Shown here: one piece after another, positions 10,473-22,545 of the stretch
Numbering within the stretch: position 1 is the first letter of the stretch
Layout: every line of letters starts with the position of its first letter
Origin: Chrysemys picta bellii
Taxonomy: Eukaryota; Chordata; Testudines; Emydidae
NCBI RefSeq assembly: GCF_011386835.1
Contig: NC_088796.1
Span: 90,131,468 to 90,195,467, forward strand
Length of the DNA: 64,000 nt
Direction: 5' to 3'
Made by a program: the position numbers and the translations under genes
The notes under the pieces: generated by a model
What the model was told of the DNA's origin: nothing
Database searches by the model: none
What the model saw: the letters and a program-made list of their open reading frames with translations, nothing else

Positions 10473-11500
10473 ACTGGGACCAGTCATAACCAAGAGGCTG
10501 GAATAGGGTCACATCTGTTTGTTGGACAGGTGGAAAGGAATTAAGAGTGGAGACATCTTTTTCTGCTTAAGGAATGTGCAATAGTTTGAGCCTTAGTTTC
10601 CTTTCACACCAGTACACTCCTTTGATTTGAGTGGAATTACTCCTAAATTACTCTGGGGTAAATAAAAAGACAACCAGGCCCAGACAACCAGATCAGTTCT
10701 CCAGTCATGAAATCAGCCTGAAGAGAATGTCAGACCTACCATCATGGGCCTAGCTGCTGGATCTGATTCCCCTCTCTCTTGCGCCAGTATAAGTCAGGGT
10801 AACTTCACTGAATTTGATGGAATCTGTCTAGTGTAAAACTGCTGTGAGGAGAGAATCGAGCCCAGTGCCTTGGTAGCTGTTCAGTTTTGATTCATAATTT
10901 TCCCGTGTTCAAAATTGTCATCTACTGCCATTGGTATTTCTTCTTTTTATAATATTGAGTCTAAAGTTTTTTACAATGCTAAGACAAATGACCTCGTTTG
11001 CTGTCTGAAATCTCTGTAGCAGGATTCTTCGTGCTCTTGCAGAAAGATGGTAACTATATAATTGGAAAGGTCCAGTTGTGACTTAATTTCCAAATCAGAT
11101 GAGATTCCAGGTGAAATTCATTGTATTATCACTACTGGTTCCTTTGTTATTGCAATTCTGGGGTCTGATTCTGGTATTACACCAGGCTAAATCAGGAGTA
11201 ACTCCATTGAAATAAATGGAGTTAAGTTGATGTAAATCCTGTGTAAATGATACCAGAATCAGGCCTCTGCTCTGTAGGTCACTGACATGGGGAGAACATC
11301 TGTGAGTCTTGAACACTGAAATTAACCATGAAAAAAGAATAATCTGTCAGCATTACAAAAAACCTTCTTTTGGGAAAACTAGCTAATTTTATTTGTCATC
11401 CGGCTGTATATATTTTATTAAAATGTGTTGAGATTAAATTGACAGAGCAAACTAAAATATTTTATGCCTTTTCATAATAAAGCTATTCTAAATTTGAGAG
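10473..11500 (+). other. Probable 3' UTR of the SLC28A3-like gene
   Basis: Sequence after the stop has two canonical AATAAA signals, at 10661-10666 (giving about 0.2 kb of UTR) and 11476-11481 (about 1 kb, followed by a T-rich stretch). Two palindromic repeat copies (10760-10862 and 11162-11265) lie between them, so the longer UTR would include folded repeats. Which site is used cannot be told from sequence. Confidence 0.5.
11162..11265. repeat. Palindromic 'ggcctgattctgg' element, best copy
   Basis: The left arm GGTCTGATTCTGGTATTACACC and the right arm ATGATACCAGAATCAGGCC are inverted copies. The centre is 'aactccattgaaataaatggagtt', itself a perfect hairpin of AACTCCATT. It is a short, non-coding foldback element, the clearest member of a family scattered through the window. 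Confidence 0.65.
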
Positions 11501-12119
11501 ATCTGGGCTTTTTTAATTGTTATTTAGAGAAAATATGATAATTAGCCTATGTCGAGAATTTTCTTTTAAAAAAATGAAGAGTATATGTGTCATGATTTTT
11601 TTAGGCTTTATTCTTTTCACATGATAAGTTACACCAAGGTCTTTTGAGCCTGAAAACATTTTCATGGAGTTTACTTTTTTAAAGCTTGTATATATTTCCA
11701 CAGCACAAGACTATGTTAATGCCAAAGATGTTACTATAAAGCTAAAATGAAGAATTTAAATATGAAAATCTGAGGAAATTGTTGATTGAGATTCCCACAC
11801 CAACCTTAATTCATACAGGTATGGGATAAGTCAACCAGTTCTACCAAAATAAGAACTAACAAACCCTTCACTTTTCCATCTAAACACCTGAGAACCTGTT
11901 TTTGGCACTTCTGATTGGTTCATTAAATTTTTATCCTTACATGGCTGTGTCAAGCCCTTAGGCCACTGCTGCTAGCGCTATTTTCTTGGGATTTATGATA
12001 GTCACTTCTGATTCTAGGTTCCTTAAGAAAAGTGTCCACATTCTGTAAAACTGAGGAGGAAGAGTGTGTATAAAAGGAAGGATGTCTTTTACCTCAGCCC
12101 CAACACAAACAGCAAATGC

Positions 12120-12432
12120 CAGTGTTGCCAGCTCTCATTTTATTGCAAGGCTCTTTTTGCTTGCTGTTTTATTTTTTATTTTTTTTTAAAAAGCCCCAAC
12201 TGTTAGAATCAGGAGATTGCTTGAGAATCTCAGCTTTTTCTTTTTTTAAGGTAAGTTTATAGCCCTCATGGGTTGCAGATGAAAGCTTGAAAACATGAAA
12301 TAAGTTCACCCTAAAGGCTCAGAAACCAAAAGGAAGAAAAAAACCCAAAATGTTTTTATCCCATGACTTTTAGTCAATCTCATGATTTTTGGTGGAGCCT
12401 GACTTGTGATTTTTGAAAGTTTAGGATTACTG
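12120..12432. mobile_element. hAT-like non-autonomous DNA element
   Basis: The left end is CAGTGTTGCCAGCTCTC and the right end ATTACTG. Internal blocks include 'aagccccaactg', 'gaatctcagctttt', 'gccctcatgggttgcag' and 'tcaatctcatgatttttgg', which I recognise as a dispersed turtle DNA element. A flanking AAATGC is present on both sides, compatible with an eroded 8-bp target duplication. No coding content. Confidence 0.55.
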
Positions 12433-13422
12433 AAATGCAGAAACATATCCTCTTAATAAACAGTAAATCAAAAACATTAGCTATACAGAAAAGCAAAGTC
12501 AGAGCTACTCCTGAAATCTCTTTCCTAGGTAGCAATGGGACTTGGGACCAGAAGTAACATTCCTCCAAACTTCCCTAATGTAGAACCTCTTTTCCTATCA
12601 ATGAGAGAGGGATCCTTTTTAATAGGACCCACAGACTCTCTCTACTTCTCATTATTTCTGAGCATGCTCCACACCAGTTCAGACTTCTAAAATGGCTGCT
12701 GTGAGTCTGTGTAGCTTTAAGCACATGAATAATCCCATTTTAAATCAAGAGGACTATTCACATTCTTAAAGTTATGGATGTGTTTAAGTGTTTTGCTAGA
12801 TCAAGGCCCCTGTGAATATCAAAACCCAGGAAATAATCCATATTAGCAGCATAATTGTTACACAGAAAAAAATCTGAGTAAAAAAAACAAATGCTAACAT
12901 TTATTTTTTGCCTTAGAATATTGTTAGCCCTTTTTGACCCCAGTGGTTAGCCAATCTGGGGGGACTGGTGGGTTGTTTTGGCTAGTAGGAAAGATTCCGG
13001 GTGAAGTCAGGTATTTCTCTGAGGCAAGCCTGTTTATTTACAAGGAATGTACATAAAGTCCTGTTTCCTTCAACATAATAAGAAGGAAACAAGAGATATT
13101 TTCTTCACTTACATTTCCAAACATCTTTCATCCAAAAGCACTCTAACTTCCCCCACCATCCCTCCTCAGGATAACACTAACAGGGCTGTGTCTTTGGCTT
13201 TCTGCTTCTTCTTTTGTGTTTCAGCTATCTGATTCAATTAAAAAAAAAACTCAATTGCTTTTCATATTTACCCTGAATGCAACTATGCAGCTGTTACACC
13301 CACTACATTCAATGAAGTTTCACCCAACCCATAACAATCTATTGTATTATCAGACAAGTATTGTGTGCTACAGATGCTCTTAAAATAGCCTTGCAAAACT
13401 TTGGGCCAGCTACTTCAGTTCT

Positions 13423-14461
13423 TACTCCTGGGGGAATTGTGTGCCAAAAAACTATGTGCCAAAAATTAAAAATTCTGCACACAATATTTTAAAATTCTGC
13501 ATATTTTATTTGTCAAAATAACAAAATATAATCACACCAGTTTCAATTTTGGTAATTTATTTCAATATACCCATCAGCAAGTATGTCTGTAACAATACAG
13601 ACAACAAAAAAGATTCAGGAAATGTTTTTTGACAAATAGATTCCTTACTAGGGATATTAATACAGAACTCTGAGTAATAATTAATTTAAACTACAATATA
13701 GACCCATATTTCCTGCACCCCTCCAAAGCAGTGAATAGGCTTGGGGGAGTCAGGGGTAATGGAGGAGCTGAGGGAGAGGGAAGTAATTGTTGGGAAGGAG
13801 CCTGGAGGTGAACTTGGAGGGCTGCTGGGTATGGGTGGGGAAAGTATGGAACAGGGTTTTGGGTGGGGAGGCGGGGAAGGATTGTTAAGGAGCTTCCCCC
13901 ATGCACACCTTGGCTGACCCCTAGCCTCTCCCTTCAATCAGGCTCATCTGCCCCTGCCCCCATGTGTCCCTGCACCCCCATGTATCATTGCACCTCCTGT
14001 CCACATGTGTTCCTCCACTTCCACTCAGACACCCACTTCCAACCCCGTGTCCCTGCACCCCATCCTGTGTCCCCATGTGTCTCTATGCCCCCACTCAGCC
14101 ATCCCTCTTCCCCCAAGTGGCCTTGCACCCTCGCCCATATCCCCATGTGGCCCTGCACCTCCCTCTCCCATTCAGCCTCTGCCCCAGTCTGTCCTCCTCC
14201 ATTAGCCCTTACGAGCCCCTGTCTGACCCCCCAGCAACCCCATTCTATCTGTCTCTCCATATCCCCTGTCTCCTGACCTGGCACAAGAGGCGCTGTGAAG
14301 AAAGCACTGCAGGCTCTCTCTCTTCCCTAGCTGTCTGGGAGCAGCAGCTCTGTTCTAGCACCATAGTGCCCTTTAGTGGGCAAAAGGCAGAACTGCAGCA
14401 ACCCAGAAGCTACACATTAATTACGCATGCCTGCTGTGGTGCAGAATTCCTCCAGGAGTAA
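13423..14461. mobile_element. 1-kb DNA element with ttactcctggggg inverted ends
   Basis: The ends are TTACTCCTGGGGGAATT on the left and AATTCCTCCAGGAGTAA on the right, a 17-bp inverted repeat with one mismatch. GTTC directly flanks both ends and may be a 4-bp target duplication. The left third is AT-rich; the middle (13940-14270) is a C-rich degenerate tandem array of 'ccctgcaccc...catgt' type. That array creates overlapping proline- and cysteine-rich frames (up to 165 codons at 13964-14461) which are not genes. The superfamily is unassigned. Confidence 0.75.
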
Positions 14462-15220
14462 GTTCTCTGGCAGAACTTCCATTGAAATTAAAAGGACTCC
14501 TATTGCCATTAGCATGGCAGTTTGGCTTAATTTAGAATTGCAGGAGTAGGTGGATTTTTTTTAATATCCCCTATCAATTTTAAATCTTGTCAATTTAAAA
14601 CTAAATTAAGGCTAGCTTCAGGTACTATACCTGCCACTGTGTCCTCCTGGGAATTTTTGTGGTTTTTCTAATCCCGTTTTCCTAAGTTTTTAAGTGGCTT
14701 TCCCACAGACTGTCCCACCCTCTGTTTTAAAAAATAGGAAAACATGATTGTAAAACCACAACACTTAGCAGTGGAATTCAGGGGCAAGTGCAGTACCTGA
14801 AATTACTTTTAACATTAAAAAAAATGGCTAGATTTCAAGTTGATGATGTCCCTTAAAAGAGGGTGAGTATCTTCTATGAGAAATTTGTTCTTACCCATTA
14901 GAGGATACAAGAGCTGAATTTGTGTATATTTAATAGCTTATATTAAAGTTAAATATGGAGAAGTTGCTATCCCTGTAAGAGAGACGTTTCAACAATACGA
15001 TTCAAGGGCATTTATTAAGCAAACAGTTTTCTTATGATCTAAGACTGGAGCGGTTAAAAAGACTGCCAAAAGACGCTGTCAGAAAGCGGAATAACGAAAC
15101 TAGAGGGAATGGCATGTAGTCTATAAAGTAACAAAATAAACACAGGATTTTAATTAAAATGAGTTGCTTTTTCTTCATACGAAATGGAAGGGAGCTCTGA
15201 ACTGCCATGGATAGGAAATA

Positions 15221-15346
15221 TGCAGTGGTGTTGTAGCATTGTTGGTCCCAGGATATTAGAGAGACAAGATGGGTGAGGTCATATCTTTTATTGGCCAACC
15301 TTCTATTGGTCAGAGAGACAAGCTTTTTGAGCTTACACAGCTTCAG
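15221..15346. repeat. Dispersed repeat 'gtggtgttgtagcattgttggtccc'
   Basis: The blocks 'ttggtcccaggatattagagagacaag', 'tcttttattggccaacc' and 'cagagagacaagctttttgagcttacacag' match an interspersed sequence I know from turtle and other sauropsid genomes. I do not know its class. Flanking 14462-15220 shows no gene or repeat that I can name. Confidence 0.5.
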
Positions 15347-15733
15347 ATCATGGATGGGAAGATTAACTGTGCCTGATTCTGCATCTCTTACCGGTGTTAA
15401 AAAAGTAGTTACATGAACAATGCCATATTCAAGTCATTGGGACTGTTAGTGTGAATAAGGTTGAAAATTGAGTCCCTAAACCCAGACCTTTACTCACAGA
15501 GAACAATGTCATACTCTACAAGTAGCCTGATGGGATGAATGGAACTCCTTACAGAATGAGGCAATACTCAGCATGAATGTGAACAACGGACTCAAGCCTA
15601 AAATGTAAATTCTTCAGGTCAGGGACCCTTAATTAAAATCTACTCTCATTGACACCAATATAAATTTGAAATCATTCTACTGAAGTTGGAGTTACTCTGC
15701 ATTTACAACAGTGTAAAGGAGGGTAGACTGACT

Positions 15734-15779
15734 CGCTGGGCTTGATTCTGCTCTCTCGCTGGGCTTGATTCTGCTCTCA
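15734..15779. repeat. 23-bp tandem duplication
   Basis: Two adjacent copies of CGCTGGGCTTGATTCTGCTC plus TCT/TCA occur, differing at the last base. The unit resembles the end of the palindromic 'ggcctgattctgctc' element, so it is probably a duplicated arm. Confidence 0.8.
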
Positions 15780-16404
15780 TGCTGGTTTAAATGGGATCTG
15801 AATCCGGTCCAGTGTATTTATACACACTACTGTTGTCTTTCCTTGTGTAGCTAAGTAAATGCAACACAACAGAATAGGGTGTATCACCAAGTCTTGGCTC
15901 AGGATTAAACAGGCTCTTTAGGTTGCCTTGTAAACAAACAAGAATTATGGCATTTTCTTGTTGCTATAGTATACTGCAGCATAGGGACTCACTATAGCAA
16001 CCAGCATACAAACCAGAGAGACATTGATTACTATGCATGGGTTGCCATGGTGAAAACAGACCCAGGGATTTTTTTTCTCCCTATTGACTCTTGACTTTGG
16101 CGCCAGGTAGCTAGAAATGTCAGGCAGCTACAATAGCCTTTCATCAATGTGTTAGCATGTAGGTTTGTGTTCAGTTGTGGTGAGCGTGGGTTGGAGTTCA
16201 GATTTGGGTTTCTCAAGAGGAAACCAGAAAATAGGCTGCATTTTACTAATAGTGCAGAAAAATGTAATAAAATTATTTAAGAAACTTCACATTTTCGTAG
16301 CTTTTTCTTTCTGAGGCTTTTCCTAGGTCTAGGAGAATGTTTCTCTCACTCAGCTTCAAAAATCATATGACCTAGTAACATTAGGAAAGTGAGTTCCCCA
16401 TTTA

Positions 16405-16630
16405 GGAAGAATGGTCTTGTGGTAAAAGCACTGGACTTAGACTCCAGGACAGTTGGGTTCAATTTCTGGCTCTGCTCTAGACTTCCTGTGGAAACATGGG
16501 CAAGTTATTTAATCTCTCTGTGCTTCAGTTTCCCAGCTGTAAAATGGGAATACTTCCCCGTCCCATAGAGGAGTTGGGAAAGTACATTCATCAGTGGTTG
16601 TGAAGTGGTCAGCTAGTACAGTGATGGGGA
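16405..16630 (+). repeat. tRNA-derived SINE (MIR/CORE-like)
   Basis: The head has 'cttgtggtaaaagcactggacttagactccagg' followed by a B box GGGTTCAATTTC at 16455-16466. The body is 'gggcaagttatttaatctctctgtgcttcagtttcccagctgtaaaatgggaa', the conserved MIR/CORE-type segment, and the tail is '..gtgaagtggtcagctagtacagtgatgggg'. It is close to full length and non-coding. Confidence 0.8.
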
Positions 16631-18022
16631 CCAGGCCATTGCTAGATGGATTGTGAGGGCAGGATCACTGTACGCATGTGAGCATACAAAGGCACTTCCT
16701 CAGATCTGATGTTGCACCTAGAAGTGAAGGAAGAATTAGAAACCACAGAGCAAATACTTTCTCCCCACCCCAGTCATAGGCTCAAATTCAGGCTTGATAT
16801 AAGCAGAGGCAACTCTATTGTCTTGGGCCTTCGACTTAGGATAGGACCACTGTTGTCCACAAAAGGAGGAAGTGAATAGTCCCTTCATAGATGACAGATA
16901 GAAAAATAATAATATCTAATGCAACACCAACCAATTACTATAGCACCTGGTTGAAAATGAGACAGGAAACAATAACAGGAGATGGATTTAAATTCATTCA
17001 GTAGCAAGTAGTCACTGTTTACCATCATGTGATCCACAACTGCCTACTCTACCTAGTTTATTAGCTCTGTGGGCCAAGTGTTCAAAACTGGGTCCCATCA
17101 TTTGCATATACGCTTGCATGCAACTCATTCAATTTTGCCCTAATCTGCCACTGATTACACAGTTCATAGGCTCCATAATATCCCTTCCATGTATCTTGAA
17201 TCATTTGTGTTGCATGCACTACCCAAGGAGGCCACTGGAAACATTCAGTGACTGTGGTAGGTGTACAGTATTGTATGAATGAAACGTAGCCCCATAGATT
17301 CTGAAAAAAACTGCCCATGGATTTTGCTCAAACTGTTTGAGAGCAGAATTCAGCTCTATAGCCATGCAGTTATTCTAATGGAAGTCCAGAGCAATGCAAA
17401 CATGTAAACTGAATTATACCAGATTTCCCCCAATGTAACTAGTGCAGATTCTGGCCCAGCCGGAGTTTGATCTCAGTTATGCTGACCTGACCGCACCCAG
17501 AGAATCCCCTGCACCAGAGGTATTCCCTCAGAATGGTCAAGCAGCTCTTTACACCCTCTTTAGGATGGCTGAACTGCCATAATTAGTCCACAGTGCAGCC
17601 CAGAATGAGACCTGCGGTTGCACTTTTCCTCTATGTCCATGTGACTTTCATGCTACTAAGATTGTGGCTTCCTTTCTCCCAAACGTCTTTTCCTTTTTCT
17701 GAAAGATGTATTAATGGTACTTTGCAATGACACATTTCATGTACTGTGGTGCAGTCAGTACATGGTTCTGGGTTATTTTTGCTTTGATTCCCACTATCCC
17801 CATATGGCAGAATGTTTGAATGTTTCCCTCTCAGATAAATATCACTAGAGGGCAGAATATCATCAGTGAAAGTTCTTCACAAGAAAACCTGCATACTGTA
17901 ACAAACCAGTTCGCTGTATTACTCTGAGACAAGTTGTTTATGTCTGTTGCCCACGATCAAAGCAGAAATATTTTTATTAACTCAGTCCAATACCAGTTTA
18001 ATACAAAAATACCATCAATTTT
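16631..18022. other. Non-coding stretch, nothing recognised
   Basis: I see no exon, RNA gene or nameable repeat here. Frames such as 17082-17318 (minus) have no recognisable composition or motif. Confidence 0.5.
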
Positions 18023-18208
18023 GGACCACGATTTTGAAGAGTGACTAGTCACTTTGGCTGCCTCACTTTTAGGATGCCCAACTTGCGACTCTTTTAAAGG
18101 GGCTGATTTTTAAAGTGCAGAGCATCCACCCTCTGAAAATCAGGCCCCTCTACAATGACTTTCATTCATCACCCACAATCACTAGTCACTTTTGAAAAAT
18201 CTTGGCCA
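18023..18208. repeat. Inverted-repeat MITE (gtgactagtca arms)
   Basis: The left arm 'ttggaccacgattttgaagagtgactagt' and the right arm 'actagtcacttttgaaaaatcttggcca' are inverted copies with few mismatches. A second inverted pair lies inside ('aaaggggctgatttttaaagtgcagagcatcc' and 'ctctgaaaatcaggcccct'). No coding content. Confidence 0.65.
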
Positions 18209-19607
18209 GTGATGTTAAAAGCTGTTTTCACTGAGGTTGTTGTAGAATTATGGTGGCAAGTGATTAATATTACAATTAAAAACAATTAGGGTGAGATTTT
18301 GTGTTATACTAAGAAACATAGCACAAAACGTGCAAGTAAGGAGGGGGTGGACAGGAAAGTTGGTTTTATGCCACTTTTGCATCCTCCTAATTCTGGGCTG
18401 CTTGTAGGAGCCAAAATGGCCCCCAGTAATATTAAGAAGCTGGGGAGAGGGTGCAGGCTGCCTGAGTTACAGCATCCCTGCCACACTAGCTATAGGCAGT
18501 TATATGACCCAAATAACTCTAGCAGCCTCTGCTGGAGTCCCACCCTCCAGGCCTCAGCATGCCCCTTATGATGGCATTTGCAAAGGGGCTTCATAAGACA
18601 CCCTGAGGTGCTTATCAAGTTTGTGCACTGGGGAATTCTCCCCAGCTGGATTCTAATTGTGAGGGGAAGCTGATGTGCTAAAGCTGTCTAAGAAATGGAA
18701 TAAGATATTAAAGGTGCCAAAGCTAGTGGCGCTACAAAATATTAGCCTGGACAAAGAGAGGGAGTTGGAAGTATTGCAGAGGGATAACAAAAAGGAACTT
18801 TAGAAAAAAGTATGATCATTGACCTCAACCTTAGTCCAGATGGAAAAATGTTACGTTTCTTGAAAAGCATTAGTTGTCAATCTTGGTAAACTTTTATATA
18901 GAAGGCTGAGGAAACACAAATAGCCTTGCCCTCCACACATGCTAGAAACCCTACTCATGGGCTTAAATACTTATCATGCTAAATATGGAAAAGTAATCCA
19001 CTTCACGGAACAGTAACCTGTTTTCAGTAAGATGCAAGAGCTTGTACAGTACAAAGAAGGCTCTTTAATTCTTATCAAATCTTTTCAGAATAGAAGTAAG
19101 ATGGTGTCCTTCATTTTTCTCTCTTGGGGAGAGACTGAGATGTTCCACCTTCTAACGTGTGACAACAAACCACAGTGTTGCTTACTTGGCTGTTCTTGTC
19201 TCTTGTAGCTGTGGCTGAATTATTTACAGCTTCAAGAAAAAGCGTGCTTGGAGATGGAAGTATTCTGAGAACTAACTCTTACCTCATGGAAAATTATCCT
19301 GAAACCATTCCCAAAACACCATAAAAAGATGAAAAGGCTTAGAAACTGGAGGTGGTATGGCTGAGATACAAAGCCTACAAGCTTCTCAAGCTGCTGGAGA
19401 AAGCTTTTATATACACACACATTAGATCTGCTTAAGTGAGCTGTTTTCATTTTCTAGTACTGTTCTAGCTAGGTTCTTATGCAATGCTCATTACCATGGT
19501 AACCGAGCACCTAGTTTTCGTAACATAGTTCACTCCACTTACTTCAGATGCACTGACTCAAGATGGCTATTTTACTGGACCATCTCCCATTGAAACAATT
19601 TAGCCTC

Positions 19608-19759
19608 AAAAGGGCTCTTTTGCACACACCTCTTTTTTCAGCTGTACCCACCACTTCTTGGTGCAGCTGAGACACTGGTACCTAATCCGTTCCATAAACA
19701 CAGCTTGGTAATGGCTTCTCTATCCTGTAAGATTAGAAATGTTATGGCTGGCCTATAGA
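19608..19759. repeat. Dispersed 150-bp repeat, copy 1
   Basis: This 152-bp segment, from 'aaagggctcttttgca' to 'ggctggcctataga', is repeated in direct orientation at 23490-23640, with roughly 10 percent mismatches by eye. It has no coding frame common to both copies and no inverted ends. Family unknown. Confidence 0.85.
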
Positions 19760-20454
19760 TATCTATTTAATCAGGACAGCATATGTTCTAGAGATGCTTT
19801 CAGTTGGTACCAAGTGGTGCAGTTCTGAGCTGCAGGCTTGCAGACTTTTCAGCTGCCAAATAAAGATAAAAAGAAAAAGATCAAGTAAAAATAAAATAGA
19901 GTGAGTACCATGCTAAGTCATTGCAGTATTTTTTCCTATTCCTTTTGTTCTCAGAGACAGTACCAAATATATTAATATCTTTCCCTTCTATGAAGCATAA
20001 TGCTAGAAATTCTTTCCAGAGTGTGTTGCGCATTGGGGATAATGAGATAGACTTCCCGCTCCAGATCAGCAAATAAAAAAAATGTTCAGCTAATCATTGC
20101 TATTTCCATCAGTATTGGTGAAATTCATCACTGTGCAAAAGGCCTATTTTGAGGGTGTAAGCAGGACTTCAGAGCTGCATATGCCTTGTTCTGGCCTTCT
20201 ACCTAGGAGTGAATTTCATTCTACTTTACTTTAAAGTACTGATACCTAAAGTCCAATATTTGTATCCAAAGAACAGCTGTGCTGAAAGATAAACAAAATC
20301 TGTTGTTCTCTGAAAATGGATTGTATTGTTCTTAAGGCACAGAGAGCTTGCATTTAAGAATCAAATTATTATTTGAACTTTCCATAATACAGCAATGAGA
20401 GCCAGCTAAAAGCTCCCAGCAGTCCAGAACCCCTCTTCAAAAATAGAGGATGAC

Positions 20455-21054
20455 TGTATTGGGGTTCACTCACCACTCTGGCACCTCCTGCTGGTTGTGT
20501 TGGGGATTAGCACTGCATGTTAGTGTGCCCTCTTCAGGTGGTGCCCTGCCACCATCACTTCTCCTCTTGGACCCACATCTCTCCAAAGACCGCAGTGTCC
20601 TCTTCAGCGACACAGCCCTCTGGCCGCGCCACACACTGTGCTCCCCCTTCCAGGGGACCCACAGTCCACTGTTCAGTCACTTCCCTTAGTGGCTACTGCA
20701 GCAAATTGTCTGGCCACTTCCTCATGGCCCCAGCATTCTCTTTGCCCTGGCCTCCACCTGCAAACCCCAGCAGCCAGCCAGAAACTGTCTCTCACTCTCC
20801 TAGTCCCTGCTAGCAGCACTGCTCTGTCCAGGATCCTGATAGCTTTCTCAGTCCTCCAGAGACACAGCCCTTCCTCTCTGGGCTTCCAGCAGAGAACTAC
20901 CTTCCTCTGACCTGCAGCTCCCTTTTTATATGGGCCTGCTTGGTCCTGATTGTCTGCTTCTTTCAGCCCTCCTCTGATTGGCTGCCTCCTGCACAGCCTT
21001 CATAGGGCTCTATTAACCCCTTAGAGCCCAGTGTGGGGCAGGCACCCCATCACA
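20455..21054 (-). mobile_element. Solo LTR of a retroelement
   Basis: The 600-bp unit begins TGTATTGGGGTTC and ends CCCCATCACA, so both ends carry TG..CA. It is flanked by a perfect 5-bp duplication ATGAC (20450-20454 and 21055-21059). On the minus strand an LTR promoter layout is visible: GCCAATCAGAGG (CCAAT box), then TATAAAAAGGGAGC about 55 bp later, followed by 'gctgcaggtcagagg'. No internal retroviral or Gypsy genes flank it, so it is a solo LTR left by recombination. Class (Gypsy or ERV) cannot be decided. Proline/serine-rich plus-strand frames inside it are not genes. Confidence 0.85.
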
Positions 21055-21676
21055 ATGACCTTTGGTCTCTGCAGCTGCATACCACATCCCTCCCTAACAA
21101 TATTAGCTGGTCCACAAAAGGACGTGGCAAAAATGGTCTCTTCTTACTCAGCAGAACTGTTCCTTGGGTGTAGTCAGTCATATCTGCTTATTCAGGTGGC
21201 AAAATTAATAGTTTACTGCTTTTTATTCCCGCTAGCACTACAGATTCAACACAGCGAGGAGGCAATGAGCTGGATTCTGTTCTTCCTTGTGCATCATCAA
21301 AAAGAAATGTTCCAAGCATCTCTGTGCACACCGTTAAGGTAATAATAGTTACACAGATGTCTCTGGTGATATACAAGAGTGGAAGGACCTAACTTGAGTC
21401 TCAAAACCCTGTTTGAGTTTGCAGCACTAGCAGTTAGAAGAAAAATCTCTTTTTCTACATGTAAACATCTAAGACCACCAAACAGTGTGCCACTAAGACC
21501 TGACCTGATATTCCTAATGTAAAAAATAACCAGAGGGAAAAATGATAATCTGAATATTTTATTTTCATTTATTCTGAGGGGGAAATGTTGAGACTTACAT
21601 TTTATTGAAAGGCACAGCTCCCTCTTTTTTGCAGGTCTCCTTTCCCAATACAGAGGGATCAAGGAGACAACACTTA

Positions 21677-21933
21677 GGCCAGGTCTATACTCAAAAGTTA
21701 AGTCAATACAGCTATCTCACTCGGTAGTGTGAAAAATCCACACCTACGAGCAATGTAATTAAGACAGCCTAACCCCCAGAGTAGACAGTGCTAATCAATA
21801 GAATAATTCTTCCATCAATTTAGCTACGGTCTCTCAGGGAGATGGATTGGGAGAACACTCCCATCATTGTTGTGAGTATCTAAACAGAAGCTCCGCAGCT
21901 GTGCTGCTGGAGCATTTCAAATGTATGCAACCC
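21677..21933. mobile_element. Harbinger-type MITE with TTA target duplication
   Basis: The element begins GGCCAGGTCTATACTC and ends TTTCAAATGTATGCAACCC, eroded inverted ends of the 'ggcc..gtctaca' type. TTA flanks both sides (21674-21676 and 21934-21936), the 3-bp duplication typical of PIF/Harbinger. Internal blocks 'gtgtgaaaaatccacacc', 'ctaacccccagagtagacag' and 'gctccgcagctgtgctgctggagc' match a common turtle MITE. Confidence 0.75.
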
Positions 21934-21966
21934 TTAGCCCTGAATACATATGAAATAAGGTTTATC

Positions 21967-22142
21967 CAGGGCTGGATTTCCAATTAAGAGCAGTAGACAT
22001 GTGCCTAGGGGCACCAGCATTCTAGGGCTGCCTTACCTCTCGAAAACTGTGTGCAACACAAAGATCAGCTGTAGGTGTGGGGCAGGGGTGCAGCGCTGAA
22101 GATGCTGTGCCTAGGGGCGCATAAAGTGTAAATCCAGCCCTG
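21967..22142. mobile_element. hAT MITE with 8-bp target duplication
   Basis: The 176-bp element has ends CAGGGCTGGATTTCC and GTAAATCCAGCCCTG. It is flanked by GGTTTATC (21959-21966) and GGATTATC (22143-22150), an 8-bp duplication with one mismatch, as expected for hAT. 'tgcctaggggcacc' and 'gtgcctaggggcgca' are internal repeats. Confidence 0.85.
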
Positions 22143-22398
22143 GGATTATCTTGGCGGCATTGTAAATTATTAAATTTTCCCACTAGAAAAAATCCACTCA
22201 ATACTATTGTTATGATTTTGGTTGTTGGTTCTGTGGGATTCAGCTACATCTGGTAAAGAGCCCCAGATAGTAATATGTCCCAGCTCAAAATGCTGCACTG
22301 AGACATTTCTTCCTGAATAGGCCAAAATAAGTCTGTGTTGGTCTTGACACTGTTCTGTTCAGCAGCAGTGTTGGAGGCAAACCCTATCCCAAAACACA

Positions 22399-22545
22399 TT
22401 ATGAAAATAATACACTATTATTATTTATTCCTAAGGACCCCAAATAGGGACTAGGCCCCACTGCACAAACAAATAACACAAATACAGTCCTGGCCTAAGA
22501 GAGCTTTCAATCTGGTTGTTAGAGCAGAAAAAGCTAAAGCAGGTG
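22399..22545 (-). repeat. SINE 3' region, reverse orientation
   Basis: The blocks 'ttattatttattcctaagg', 'accccaaatagggactaggccccactgcacaaac' and 'cagtcctggcctaagagagctttcaatctgg' are the reverse complement of the 3' part seen in the full SINE at 62965-63222 ('gtttgtacagtggctagcactgg'). It is 5'-truncated. The following stretch to 23489 shows nothing that I recognise. Confidence 0.65.

Noticed and set aside
13964..14461. 165-codon Pro/Ser/Cys-rich frame
   Set aside because: It lies in the C-rich array of the inverted-repeat element 13423-14461, with open frames in several registers.
20450..20910. Overlapping Ser/Pro-rich frames of 79-98 codons
   Set aside because: They lie inside the solo LTR and on its antisense strand.
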